Source of the DNA: Candidatus Moraniibacteriota bacterium | GTDB lineage: Bacteria > Patescibacteriota > Minisyncoccia > Moranbacterales > UBA9337 | Reading direction: 5' to 3' | Assembly (NCBI GenBank): GCA_003510795.1 | Contig: DOKP01000020.1 | Coordinates: 8,277 to 22,924, forward strand | DNA length: 14,648 nucleotides | In this document: piece by piece, positions 7,342 to 13,075 of the stretch | Position numbering within the stretch: the first letter of the stretch is position 1 | Layout: every line of letters begins with the position of its first letter | Notes under the pieces: model-generated | The model's input: only the letters and a program-made list of their open reading frames with translations | Told to the model about the DNA's origin: nothing | Databases searched by the model: none | Translations under genes and position numbers: made by a program

Positions 7342-8115
7342 AATTAAATTTACTACAGAATGCCTATGTTGGAAAGTTTGGGCGTTAATGGTTCTTAAAA
7401 CGATATCTTTTAAAACAATTAAAATCGCAATCAAGGCGACAGTCCAAACTATATTATGGGATTGTTTTTTGATTGATCCGGTAAATTTAGGACTGATATT
7501 TAATTGGTACGCGGAACCCTTTTCCAGAGGTAGCGGTTTGACACTTTGAGACTGAACTCCTAAAATGTAACTATTTTTGTTTGCCACAGATGATCTTTTA
7601 GTAGTCGCTAAAATATTTTCTTCGGGTGTGCCAAAAACTGTTACCGTAATATTTGATTTTTTCCCATTGATTATTCCCTTGGAAGTAGCAACACCTATTT
7701 CTTTAAAATTAGAATTTAAAATATTTTCTTTGTGCGCGATGCTTTTCATCCAGGCCCCATGCTCTTCTTCGGCAGACTCGTAATTAATGGCTAAATTTTC
7801 TCCGGCATATTTGTAAGAATAATTATTTTTATCAAACCAATGCCAAGGAGTAACTCCAGCGGGGGAAGTGTGGGCAAAATAGTGGTTTTTGGCCATATCA
7901 GAAACTTTTGACTGCGCCACTTCAGAAAGAATGGAGCTTTCTGCAAGAGGGTTTAAGCTATCACTCAAACGACTATAATTGATGAGTTCGATAATATTTT
8001 GAGAGTTTATTTCTTTGGCATAGGTTACGGATGAATAATAAAAAGAAATAAAGACAAAAACGCCTATTAGAAGGCTGGATTTTAAAGTATTTAGTTTTAA
8101 TGTTGTGTTTTTCAT
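7309..8115 (-). CDS. Secreted CAP-domain (SCP/YkwD-like) protein
   Basis: 268 aa. A signal peptide (about 1-33, cleavage plausible after SSVTYA) is followed by a CAP domain (about 38-163). Family landmarks in order: IELINYSRL (42-50), FAHTSPAGVTPWHWF (80-94) with H82, YAGENLA (103-109) with E106, and SAEEEHGAWMKSIAHKENIL (114-133) with a candidate second acidic residue E118 and H128. NSNFKEIGVATSKG follows (134-147). H82, E106, E118 and H128 would make the CAP-cavity tetrad. A Ser/Lys-rich linker (about 165-215) leads to two C-terminal hydrophobic helices (222-240, 253-268), so the domain is probably tethered to the outside of the membrane. Bacterial CAP proteins are extracellular; their biochemical activity is mostly unsettled. 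The start codon has no Shine-Dalgarno and lies 12 nt after a U-tract hairpin that may control it (8128-8186). Downstream it overlaps the methyltransferase gene. Confidence 0.92.
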   Translation of the reverse strand: MKNTTLKLNTLKSSLLIGVFVFISFYYSSVTYAKEINSQNIIELINYSRLSDSLNPLAESSILSEVAQSKVSDMAKNHYFAHTSPAGVTPWHWFDKNNYSYKYAGENLAINYESAEEEHGAWMKSIAHKENILNSNFKEIGVATSKGIINGKKSNITVTVFGTPEENILATTKRSSVANKNSYILGVQSQSVKPLPLEKGSAYQLNISPKFTGSIKKQSHNIVWTVALIAILIVLKDIVLRTINAQTFQHRHSVVNLILFIMIYAIFF

Positions 8116-8127
8116 AAAAAATCAAAT

Positions 8128-8186
8128 AAAAAAGCCGTTTCACCCATTGATTTACGCCCTTTTTGGGGCACAAACTGCGAAACGAC
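8128..8186 (-). ncRNA. Two-stem hairpin with U-tract: candidate transcription attenuator or small RNA
   Basis: Read on the minus strand, GTCGTTTCGC (8177-8186) pairs with GTGAAACGGC (8134-8143), 10 bp with two wobbles. Inside it TTTGTGCCC (8166-8174) pairs with GGGCGTAAA (8151-8159), 9 bp with two wobbles, around loop CAAAAA. The outer stem is followed at once by six U (8128-8133), and the CAP-protein ATG is 12 nt further on. The element is G/C-rich against an A/T-rich background. A strong promoter about 40 bp upstream (8225-8253) would place it in a leader of about 100 nt. It therefore looks like an attenuator or riboswitch expression platform, or the end of an independent small RNA of about 90 nt. 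I could not match it to a known riboswitch class. Confidence 0.55.
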
Positions 8187-8224
8187 ACTATCTTTTAATC
8201 TTTTTTAATTTCTATTCTAAATCA

Positions 8225-8253
8225 ATTATAGCATAGAAAACGAGAAAAAGCAA
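8225..8253 (-). promoter_or_regulatory. Extended -10 promoter for the CAP-protein leader
   Basis: On the minus strand TGCTATAAT gives a perfect -10 (TATAAT, 8225-8230) with the TGn extension. A weak -35 TTGCTT (8248-8253) lies 17 bp upstream. Predicted transcription start is about 8218, reading through the hairpin at 8128-8186 toward the CAP gene. Confidence 0.6.
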
Positions 8254-8263
8254 GGGAAAATCA

Positions 8264-8295
8264 TGTTATCATATTAACATATTAACATTTAAGCA
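8264..8295 (-). repeat. Octamer array, minus orientation
   Basis: Four in-register octamers on the minus strand: TGCTTAAA (8288-8295), TGTTAATA (8280-8287), TGTTAATA (8272-8279) and TGATAACA (8264-8271). It lies head-on to the plus-oriented array at 8327-8366; the two can pair over about 20 bp (8276-8295 with 8335-8354, 18 of 20 positions) around a 39-nt loop. Confidence 0.8.
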
Positions 8296-8326
8296 AAAAA
8301 CTAAATAAATTATTAAAATATGAAAG

Positions 8327-8366
8327 TGTTAATATGCTAAAATGCTAATATGTTAAAATGTTTGGG
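8327..8366 (+). repeat. Octamer array, plus orientation
   Basis: TGTTAATA (8327), TGCTAAAA (8335), TGCTAATA (8343), TGTTAAAA (8351) and a degenerate TGTTTGGG (8359), all in an 8-nt register. Same unit family as the array at 6502-6541. It lies just upstream of the candidate gyrB promoter. Confidence 0.85.
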
Positions 8367-8390
8367 GCTCTTTTAAAATCTAAAAATATG

Positions 8391-8399
8391 TGCTAGAAT
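8391..8399 (+). promoter_or_regulatory. Candidate extended -10 promoter of gyrB
   Basis: TGCTAGAAT matches TGnTATAAT at all but one hexamer position. No convincing -35 is present, as is common for extended -10 promoters. The start point would be about 8406, giving a leader of about 125 nt before the gyrB ATG. Confidence 0.45.
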
Positions 8400-8408
8400 A
8401 AATAAGTT

Positions 8409-8461
8409 AAGGAGGTCGGCTGATAATCATCGGCCGAGTGAAAGAGTATAAAAATTACTAA
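8409..8461 (+). promoter_or_regulatory. Structured gyrB leader: SD-like sequence, hairpin and 7-codon reading frame
   Basis: AAGGAGGT (8409-8416), a near-perfect anti-SD complement, is followed by a hairpin TCGGCTGAT-aatc-ATCGGCCGA (8416-8437, 9 bp with one wobble). A GTG at 8438 opens a 7-codon frame ending in TAA at 8459-8461. The SD is over 110 nt from the gyrB start. It could be a 5' stabilising hairpin, a translated leader peptide or chance. The rest of the leader (8462-8530) is A/T-rich with an imperfect repeat GCGTATCTT / GCGTAACTT. Confidence 0.35.
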
Positions 8462-8530
8462 AATAACAATAAATTTTCTAATAAGATTTGCGTATCTTAA
8501 TTTTGTGATGCGTAACTTCTTTTGTTTTAT

Positions 8531-10564
8531 ATGGCGACAGCAGACAATAAAAATAAAAGTTCATATGGGGCCAAATCAATTCAGGTTTTGGAAGGATTGG
8601 AGCCAGTGAGAAAGCGACCAGGAATGTATATTGGAGGAACTTCGTTAGAAGGATTACACCATTTGATTTGGGAAGTGGTTAACAACTCTATCGATGAAGC
8701 GATGGGAGGACATTGCAATAATATAAAAGTAGAACTACTGCCAGAAAATGTGGTGCGTATCACTGATAATGGACGAGGTATTCCAGTGGAAACTCATCAT
8801 CAAACCAAAAAATCAACTCTAGAAACTATTATGACCGTACTTCATGCCGGAGGTAAATTTGGCGGAGATGGCTATAAAGTTTCAGGAGGACTTCATGGAG
8901 TAGGCGTTTCAGTGGTGAATGCTCTTTCTGTCTGGACAAAAGCGGAGATTAATCTGGATGGTTTTGTTTGGACTCAAGAATATAATCGTGGCAAACCTAA
9001 AACCAAGGTGATAAAAGGAGAAAAGACAAAAACCCACGGAACCTCAATAACTTTTCAAGCTGATCCGCAGATCTTTCCTAAAATTGAATACAGCTGGAAT
9101 AAAATATCCGAATATGTCAGGCAACAGGCTTATTTGACTAAAGGCGTAAGTATTCTTTTGGAAGATAGGCGCAAAGTGGAGAATGAAAAGACGGATGAAT
9201 ATAAAGTAAGGAGAAGCGGCTTCTATTTCGATGGAGGAATTGTTTCCTTTGTTAATTATCTTAATCGTGGTAAAGAAGTAAAAAATACTGTGCCTTTTTA
9301 TGTAGACAGAGAATTAGAAGGTGTGCAGGTAGAGATTTCTCTCCAATATACTTCAGGATTTAAGGAACACGTTTATTCTTTTGCTAATAATATTTATACA
9401 GTTGAAGGCGGTATGCATGTAACCGGTTTTCGAACAGCCCTTACGAGATCTTTGAATACTTACGCTAAGAAAAATAATCTTTTAAAAGTTAAAGATGAAA
9501 GTCTGACTTCCGAAGATACCCAAGAAGGTTTAACAGTGGTAATTAATGTAAAATTACGCGAGCCTCAATTCGAAGGACAAACTAAAGCTAAATTAGGAAA
9601 CGGTGAAGTAAAAGGAATTGTTTCGACTGTGACAGCTGAAGCTTTGCAAGATTATTTTGATAATAATCCCAAGGATGCCAAGGAAATAATCGGAAAATGC
9701 ATTTTAACAGCTCGAGCTCGTTTGGCTGCCCGAGCGGCTAAGGATGCGGTGGTAAGAAAAGGACTTTTGGAGGGGATGACCTTGCCTGGTAAATTAGCCG
9801 ATTGTTCAAGTCGTAAAATGGAAGAAACTGAACTTTATATCGTGGAGGGAGACTCCGCTGGTGGCTCGGCTAAACAAGGCCGCGATCGAGAATTTCAAGC
9901 TATCTTACCGCTTCGGGGAAAATTAGTGAATGTAGAAAAAACTACCTTGGATAAAGTGGTTAAATCAGATTCGTTAAAACCGATTATTATTGCCCTAGGA
10001 GTGGGAATCGGAGAAAATTTGGACATTGAAAAATTGCGTTATGGAAAAGTTATTATTATGGCCGATGCTGATATTGATGGAAGTCATATTCGAACCTTGC
10101 TTTTGACTTTCTTTTATCGATATTTTGAAAAATTAATTACTGACGGACATGTGTATGTAGCACAACCTCCACTTTATCAAATTAAAAAAGGCAAACAAGT
10201 TCATTATGCTTACAATGATAAAGAAAAAGAAGAAGTGATGAAAAAGATGGGACTGACTAAAGAAGAGATTGCTGCCATGGAGGCGAAAGATGCGGATGAA
10301 AACGGAGAAGTGGAAGAAGAGGTCGAAGAAGTAGAAAAGAAAACCGGCATCAATATTCAAAGATATAAAGGTCTTGGAGAAATGAATCCCGATCAGCTTT
10401 GGGAAACCACTATGGATCCAGAGAATCGTAAGATGCTTCAAATCACGATTGATGACGCGGAAGCGGCGGACAGAACCTTTGACCTGCTAATGGGCAGCCA
10501 AGTGGAACCTCGCCGAAGATTTATCCAAACTCATGCTAAGAGTGTGAAAAATTTGGATGTGTAG
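8531..10564 (+). CDS. gyrB: DNA gyrase subunit B
   Basis: ATPase subunit of type IIA topoisomerase, 677 aa; with GyrA it introduces negative supercoils. GHKL ATPase domain: EVVNNSIDEA (48-57) with E48, N52 and E56; RITDNGRGIPV (76-86); GLHGVGVSVVNALS (120-133); the transducer lysine region QTKAKLGNGEV (350-360). TOPRIM domain: EGDSAGGSAKQGRDREFQAI (439-458) and MADADIDGSHIRTLLLTFFYR (510-530), with E439, D512 and D514 as metal-binding residues. C-terminal tail: IQRYKGLGEMNPDQLWETTM (609-628) and DLLMGSQVEPRRRFI (651-665). The tail agrees with GyrB more than ParE, and the ~170-residue insert of E. coli GyrB is absent. An acidic Glu-rich linker (about 583-604) interrupts the TOPRIM region. I chose ATG 8531 over an in-frame TTG nine bases upstream, because family proteins start at about this point. 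No Shine-Dalgarno precedes it. gyrA, recF and dnaA are not adjacent. Confidence 0.97.
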   Translation: MATADNKNKSSYGAKSIQVLEGLEPVRKRPGMYIGGTSLEGLHHLIWEVVNNSIDEAMGGHCNNIKVELLPENVVRITDNGRGIPVETHHQTKKSTLETIMTVLHAGGKFGGDGYKVSGGLHGVGVSVVNALSVWTKAEINLDGFVWTQEYNRGKPKTKVIKGEKTKTHGTSITFQADPQIFPKIEYSWNKISEYVRQQAYLTKGVSILLEDRRKVENEKTDEYKVRRSGFYFDGGIVSFVNYLNRGKEVKNTVPFYVDRELEGVQVEISLQYTSGFKEHVYSFANNIYTVEGGMHVTGFRTALTRSLNTYAKKNNLLKVKDESLTSEDTQEGLTVVINVKLREPQFEGQTKAKLGNGEVKGIVSTVTAEALQDYFDNNPKDAKEIIGKCILTARARLAARAAKDAVVRKGLLEGMTLPGKLADCSSRKMEETELYIVEGDSAGGSAKQGRDREFQAILPLRGKLVNVEKTTLDKVVKSDSLKPIIIALGVGIGENLDIEKLRYGKVIIMADADIDGSHIRTLLLTFFYRYFEKLITDGHVYVAQPPLYQIKKGKQVHYAYNDKEKEEVMKKMGLTKEEIAAMEAKDADENGEVEEEVEEVEKKTGINIQRYKGLGEMNPDQLWETTMDPENRKMLQITIDDAEAADRTFDLLMGSQVEPRRRFIQTHAKSVKNLDV

Positions 10565-10617
10565 AAACATGGAGCATGAAACATGGACCATATATCATAG
10601 AACATAAAACATCTAAT
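10562..10617 (+). repeat. Heptamer array starting in the gyrB stop codon
   Basis: Eight consecutive 7-nt units in register: TAGAAAC (10562, beginning with the stop codon), ATGGAGC, ATGAAAC, ATGGACC, ATATATC, ATAGAAC, ATAAAAC, ATCTAAT (to 10617). Approximate unit ATRRAAC. It ends at the foot of the gyrB terminator. A heptamer array of different sequence follows the gene ending at 6394. Confidence 0.8.
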
Positions 10618-10649
10618 AAAAAACTCTTCTGCAAAAAGAAGAGTTTTTT
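10618..10649 (+). terminator. Rho-independent terminator of gyrB
   Basis: AAACTCTTCT (10621-10630) pairs perfectly with AGAAGAGTTT (10637-10646) around loop GCAAAA, extendable by three A-T pairs, and ends in a run of six T (10644-10649). The flanking A-run gives a T-run on the other strand too, so it may act in both directions between convergent genes. Confidence 0.9.
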
Positions 10650-10674
10650 GTTAAAAATAGAATCAAATACATCC

Positions 10675-10711
10675 CTTCCCTCTTGTACTCAAGGGGGAGG
10701 TTGGGAGGGGG
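10675..10711. repeat. G-rich hairpin element (REP-like)
   Basis: CTTCCCTCTTG (10675-10685) pairs with CAAGGGGGAGG (10690-10700) around TACT, 11 bp with two wobbles, followed by the G-rich tail TTGGGAGGGGG. The composition is unlike the surrounding A/T-rich DNA. It lies between the convergent gyrB and hydrolase genes. REP-like or MITE-like palindromes of this general look occur in many bacterial genomes; only one copy is in this window. Confidence 0.45.
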
Positions 10712-10716
10712 TTTAC

Positions 10717-11247
10717 TTAATTAACTAGGTTTTTAACCATTCCCGCGATATTTTCATTCCAATCATGACCAGCTTCTATTTCGATAAATTTGATTTGGTT
10801 AGATTTTAATATTTCTACGCTTTTTTTATCGCAAAAATAATTATCATTTTTTCCTCGAATTATGGTGATATTTTCTGGGGGGATTTTTTTTATCTGCCTA
10901 AGAACGTCAACTTTTAGTAAGCGTAAAACTTGCTTAAATGTGTGCCACCAATATTTAACGGGCACAGCTTTTTTAACTGCAAATCCTTCAAAAATAAGAA
11001 ATCTTAGCCAGTTTATAAAGTGAAAAAGAAAAGGTCTTTTTCTGACAAGAGGATTGATGAATATAAATTTACAGTTGCGATTGATATCTGAATTTAAAAT
11101 AAAACTTGCCCCCAGGCTGTGGCCAATAAAAACTTTGGCATTGGGAATAGTTATTTTTTTGTCCATCCAAATATCCAATCCATCATAGCCATAATTTTTG
11201 GCGTATTGAATAGTCCCAGGCAAAATGCATATATCTTTTTTATTCAT
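10717..11247 (-). CDS. Small alpha/beta hydrolase (RBBP9/YdeN-like)
   Basis: 176-aa cytoplasmic serine hydrolase, with no signal peptide or membrane helix at the N-terminus. The start ICILPGT (6-12) fits strand 3 and the oxyanion loop, and VFIGHSLGASFIL (39-51) is the nucleophile elbow with S44. INPLVRKRP (64-72) follows strand 6. The segment ITIIRGKNDNYF (127-138) places the acid D135, and IEAGHDW (157-163) the base H161. All three triad residues are thus present in the right order. The size fits the compact RBBP9/YdeN group, but a lid-like hydrophobic segment (about 73-112) is larger than usual there. The substrate is unknown; an esterase is the general expectation. A weak GGAAA lies about 10 nt before the ATG. 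It ends 67 bp from the gyrB terminator, facing it, and follows a small membrane-protein gene after a 91-bp gap without visible features. Confidence 0.8.
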   Translation of the reverse strand: MNKKDICILPGTIQYAKNYGYDGLDIWMDKKITIPNAKVFIGHSLGASFILNSDINRNCKFIFINPLVRKRPFLFHFINWLRFLIFEGFAVKKAVPVKYWWHTFKQVLRLLKVDVLRQIKKIPPENITIIRGKNDNYFCDKKSVEILKSNQIKFIEIEAGHDWNENIAGMVKNLVN

Positions 11248-11338
11248 GATTTGTTATTTCCGCTTGTTCGAGAATAATTGATTCATCTAAGTCGGTCCAT
11301 TCACATCCTTAGTCCTGTTCTTTCATTATTAGACAAAT

Positions 11339-11650
11339 TTAAAAACAATTGTAGTTCGTGAAAAAGGTAGTATCTATAAAATGTATAAGAAGACTTGCGG
11401 TCAAAATGTAAAGACAATATAACATAATTTTTTTTATGTTATTTCTTCCCGCAGAATTTTTTAAAAAATAAACGATACTAAGCAGTATAAGTAAGAGAAA
11501 TGAAGGCACCCCCAAGATAATTGAAATCCACGATAAAACATTCATGATTATGTCGGTTAAACTTGGTGCAGGCAGATCGGAATATGATGCATGAGTATAA
11601 TAGTCTGTATAAGGGATAAAAGTTAGATAAGCCGTAATTATTTTTTTCAT
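11339..11650 (-). CDS. Small membrane protein, two predicted helices
   Basis: 103 aa, family not recognised. A polar, tyrosine-rich N-terminus (about 12-33) precedes a long hydrophobic stretch (about 36-63) with a central GVP, a positive loop KNSAGRNNIKK (64-74), and a second helix (76-92). The basic loop suggests it faces the cytoplasm, with both ends outside. The layout resembles small TrbC/VirB2-like pilin proteins, which also have two helices separated by a short basic loop. Nothing in the sequence proves that link and no secretion gene is nearby. A good promoter lies just upstream (11677-11705), leaving a 20-nt leader without a Shine-Dalgarno. Confidence 0.7.
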   Translation of the reverse strand: MKKIITAYLTFIPYTDYYTHASYSDLPAPSLTDIIMNVLSWISIILGVPSFLLLILLSIVYFLKNSAGRNNIKKIMLYCLYILTASLLIHFIDTTFFTNYNCF

Positions 11651-11676
11651 TTTTTCATTTATTAATTTACGTTTAA

Positions 11677-11705
11677 ATTATATAATAAATTTAAGAACAG
11701 TTCAA
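11677..11705 (-). promoter_or_regulatory. Promoter of the small membrane protein gene
   Basis: On the minus strand TTGAAC (11700-11705) lies 17 bp before a perfect TATAAT (11677-11682). Predicted start about 11670, 20 nt before the ATG at 11650. A TATAAT also reads on the plus strand at 11681-11686, but it has no usable -35 and is far from the next plus gene. Confidence 0.6.
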
Positions 11706-11791
11706 GATAGAATGTCTTTAGTAAAAACCATCTGATAGGAATATTAGTTTGCAGTGCTAAATAAACAAGAAAATTTAATTTTTTATTAAAA

Positions 11792-11820
11792 TTGCTATTG
11801 GTAAATTCGTTTGTTATACT
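11792..11820 (+). promoter_or_regulatory. Promoter of the kinase-like gene
   Basis: TTGCTA (11792-11797) and TATACT (11815-11820) with a 17-bp spacer; predicted start about 11827. This occupies the upstream in-frame TTG at 11792 and so supports translation from ATG 11849 with a 22-nt leader lacking a Shine-Dalgarno. Confidence 0.6.
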
Positions 11821-11848
11821 GAAAACACTAAAATTAAAAATAATTTAT

Positions 11849-12718
11849 ATGCCAGAAAATGAAATAAATGAAGAAACTATTATAATTAGGGAGACGTTTG
11901 ATTTATTAACCTATACAGCAAATATTGATGGCAAAGACTTTTTTATCAAGGAAGCCAAGAGTGAAAATGGAGTGGCGATGAATAAGCGTGAATTTTACAA
12001 TCAACTCTTCTTAAAAACTATGGCCGATGGGAAAGATGTTGGATTTGAATTCTTGACCCCGACGTTAGCGGGCAAAAGGCTTATTTATCCAGACATTACA
12101 AAATATTCCACTTGGTTGGCAAAAGATTTTTCTCCCCAAACAAAGATGGTCCCTTTAAAAGAATATTTACAAGAGATGATTAAATTTATGCGGTTTTGTC
12201 TAAGCATGGAGTTTGAACAAATCCCGATTGAATTAAAAAAAGATACTCAAAAAAGAGTTAAAAATATTCTGGATAAATTTGAAAAAGATGCAAAATATTT
12301 ATTAGAGCATGGACTACTAGAAATATCTGACATAAAAACGTTAGAAGAAAAAGTTAGATCAGGATTACATTTGCGAAATCAAGCATTCCAACATCATGAT
12401 ATTGTGCCGTGGCATATGGCTCGTAAGCATTCTGATAATAGATTGATCCTTATTGATGCGGGCTGGAGTGGGTGGTCATTAAAATATTATGATATTGCTT
12501 ATTATATTTTGCAAATGATCGGTTATTCTGAACGAAAAAATGAAGCTTCAACTTTCTTAGATATTGTTAAAAAAGAATTTTTGGATGATTCAACATTTAA
12601 AGAGACGTTGGCTATTCCCTTGAGTTATCGAGGGATAAGACTTGGCGCTGAACTTGCCCAGCAGGGTAAAATAAAAAATGCGCGAGATGTTATTTCTTTG
12701 GTGCTTTTAGAAATTTAA
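11849..12718 (+). CDS. Phosphotransferase-family (APH-like) kinase
   Basis: 289 aa. Contains the core of the aminoglycoside-phosphotransferase/protein-kinase-like fold. FFIKEAKS (31-38) gives the ATP-contacting K34, NKREFYNQL (45-53) the alpha-C glutamate E48, FQHHDIVPWHM (180-190) the catalytic loop with D184, and RLILIDAGWSGWSLKYYDIAYYI (198-220) the metal-binding D203 followed by the family's 'YDIA' segment. In APH enzymes the loop reads HGDxxxxN; here the metal-binding Asn position is H189, so activity is uncertain. A resistance role is not implied. Many APH-fold proteins phosphorylate sugars, choline or other small molecules, or are inactive. A glycine-rich loop is not evident in the short N-lobe. 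ATG 11849 is chosen because a longer in-frame version begins inside the promoter. No cluster partner identifies the substrate. Confidence 0.75.
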   Translation: MPENEINEETIIIRETFDLLTYTANIDGKDFFIKEAKSENGVAMNKREFYNQLFLKTMADGKDVGFEFLTPTLAGKRLIYPDITKYSTWLAKDFSPQTKMVPLKEYLQEMIKFMRFCLSMEFEQIPIELKKDTQKRVKNILDKFEKDAKYLLEHGLLEISDIKTLEEKVRSGLHLRNQAFQHHDIVPWHMARKHSDNRLILIDAGWSGWSLKYYDIAYYILQMIGYSERKNEASTFLDIVKKEFLDDSTFKETLAIPLSYRGIRLGAELAQQGKIKNARDVISLVLLEI

Positions 12719-12763
12719 GGTTTCTCTATAGGCTCTCCAATTTATTTTAATTTTTTTGCAAAA

Positions 12764-12827
12764 TGTATACATATTTTATAAAAAATGTATGCATTTTGAT
12801 TACATATTTAACGAAATTATGTATACA
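12764..12827. promoter_or_regulatory. Three TGTATRCA palindromic sites
   Basis: TGTATACA (12764-12771), TGTATGCA (12786-12793) and TGTATACA (12820-12827) lie with centres 22 and 34 bp apart. The first sits in the perfect 10-bp palindrome ATGTATACAT. This is the layout of a repeated operator or iteron for a dimeric DNA-binding protein. No regulator gene is adjacent and the downstream frame is doubtful, so the role is open. Confidence 0.4.
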
Positions 12828-12870
12828 ATAGCTAGAAAATGATGAATAAGCAGATGAATTTTTAAGGCCT

Positions 12871-13020
12871 TTGCATGAAAAACACAATGGAAGAATTTCT
12901 TTTTTAAATACAAGTAATCCTTCAGTTAAAGTTACCTTGGAATTATTGGAAGAAATAAATAAGGTTAACTTTGATATTAAAATTAGATTTAAATATCAAG
13001 CATTATCTACAATAGTTTAA
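12871..13020 (+). pseudogene. Possible small reading frame or gene remnant
   Basis: From a TTG at 12871 a 49-codon frame runs to TAA at 13018-13020; its middle, NTSNPSVKVTLELLEEINKV, looks protein-like. No ATG or GTG starts it. An ATG at 12875 in another frame gives MKNTMEEFLF and stops in the T-run at about 12900. A single-base slip in that T-run would join the two frames into one small protein. No family is recognised. It could be a decayed gene, a sequencing slip or non-coding DNA between the three TGTATRCA sites and a terminator. Confidence 0.3.
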
Positions 13021-13025
13021 AAAAC

Positions 13026-13058
13026 AAAAAACTCTCTATTCTACTGGAGAGTTTTTTT
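13026..13058. terminator. Bidirectional rho-independent terminator
   Basis: AAAAAACTCTC (13026-13036) pairs with GAGAGTTTTTT (13047-13057), 11 bp, loop 10 nt, with seven T on the plus strand and a T-run on the minus strand. It can end transcription from the kinase side (plus) and from the membrane-protein gene ending at 13076 (minus). Confidence 0.85.
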
Positions 13059-13075
13059 GCTGATATAATTTTAAT

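Noticed and set aside
8128..8186. Integron attC site or tRNA-like element
   Set aside because: The outer stem lacks the conserved attC core (GTTRRRY/RYYYAAC), there is no integrase, and the fold has no cloverleaf; the trailing U-tract fits a terminator or attenuator better.
7973..8188. 71-codon minus-strand frame with a GTG start that runs through the leader hairpin into the CAP gene
   Set aside because: It overlaps the CAP signal peptide in another frame and has no protein-like features. Its start lies just outside the hairpin's 5' arm without a Shine-Dalgarno. A leader peptide role cannot be excluded but is not supported.
8522..8530. Upstream in-frame TTG start for gyrB
   Set aside because: It adds only three residues, has no ribosome site, and the ATG at 8531 fits the family's usual start.
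10133..10441. 102-codon minus-strand frame in gyrB
   Set aside because: Antisense shadow; its Phe/His-rich sequence mirrors Lys/Glu codons of GyrB.
11792..11848. Upstream TTG start for the kinase-like gene
   Set aside because: The 57 bases contain a good -35/-10 promoter pair and encode residues unlike the family, so they are read as promoter and leader.
11849..12718. Calling the kinase-like protein an aminoglycoside-resistance gene
   Set aside because: Only the fold motifs match. The loop Asn is replaced and no resistance context is present, so a specific drug target would be invention.
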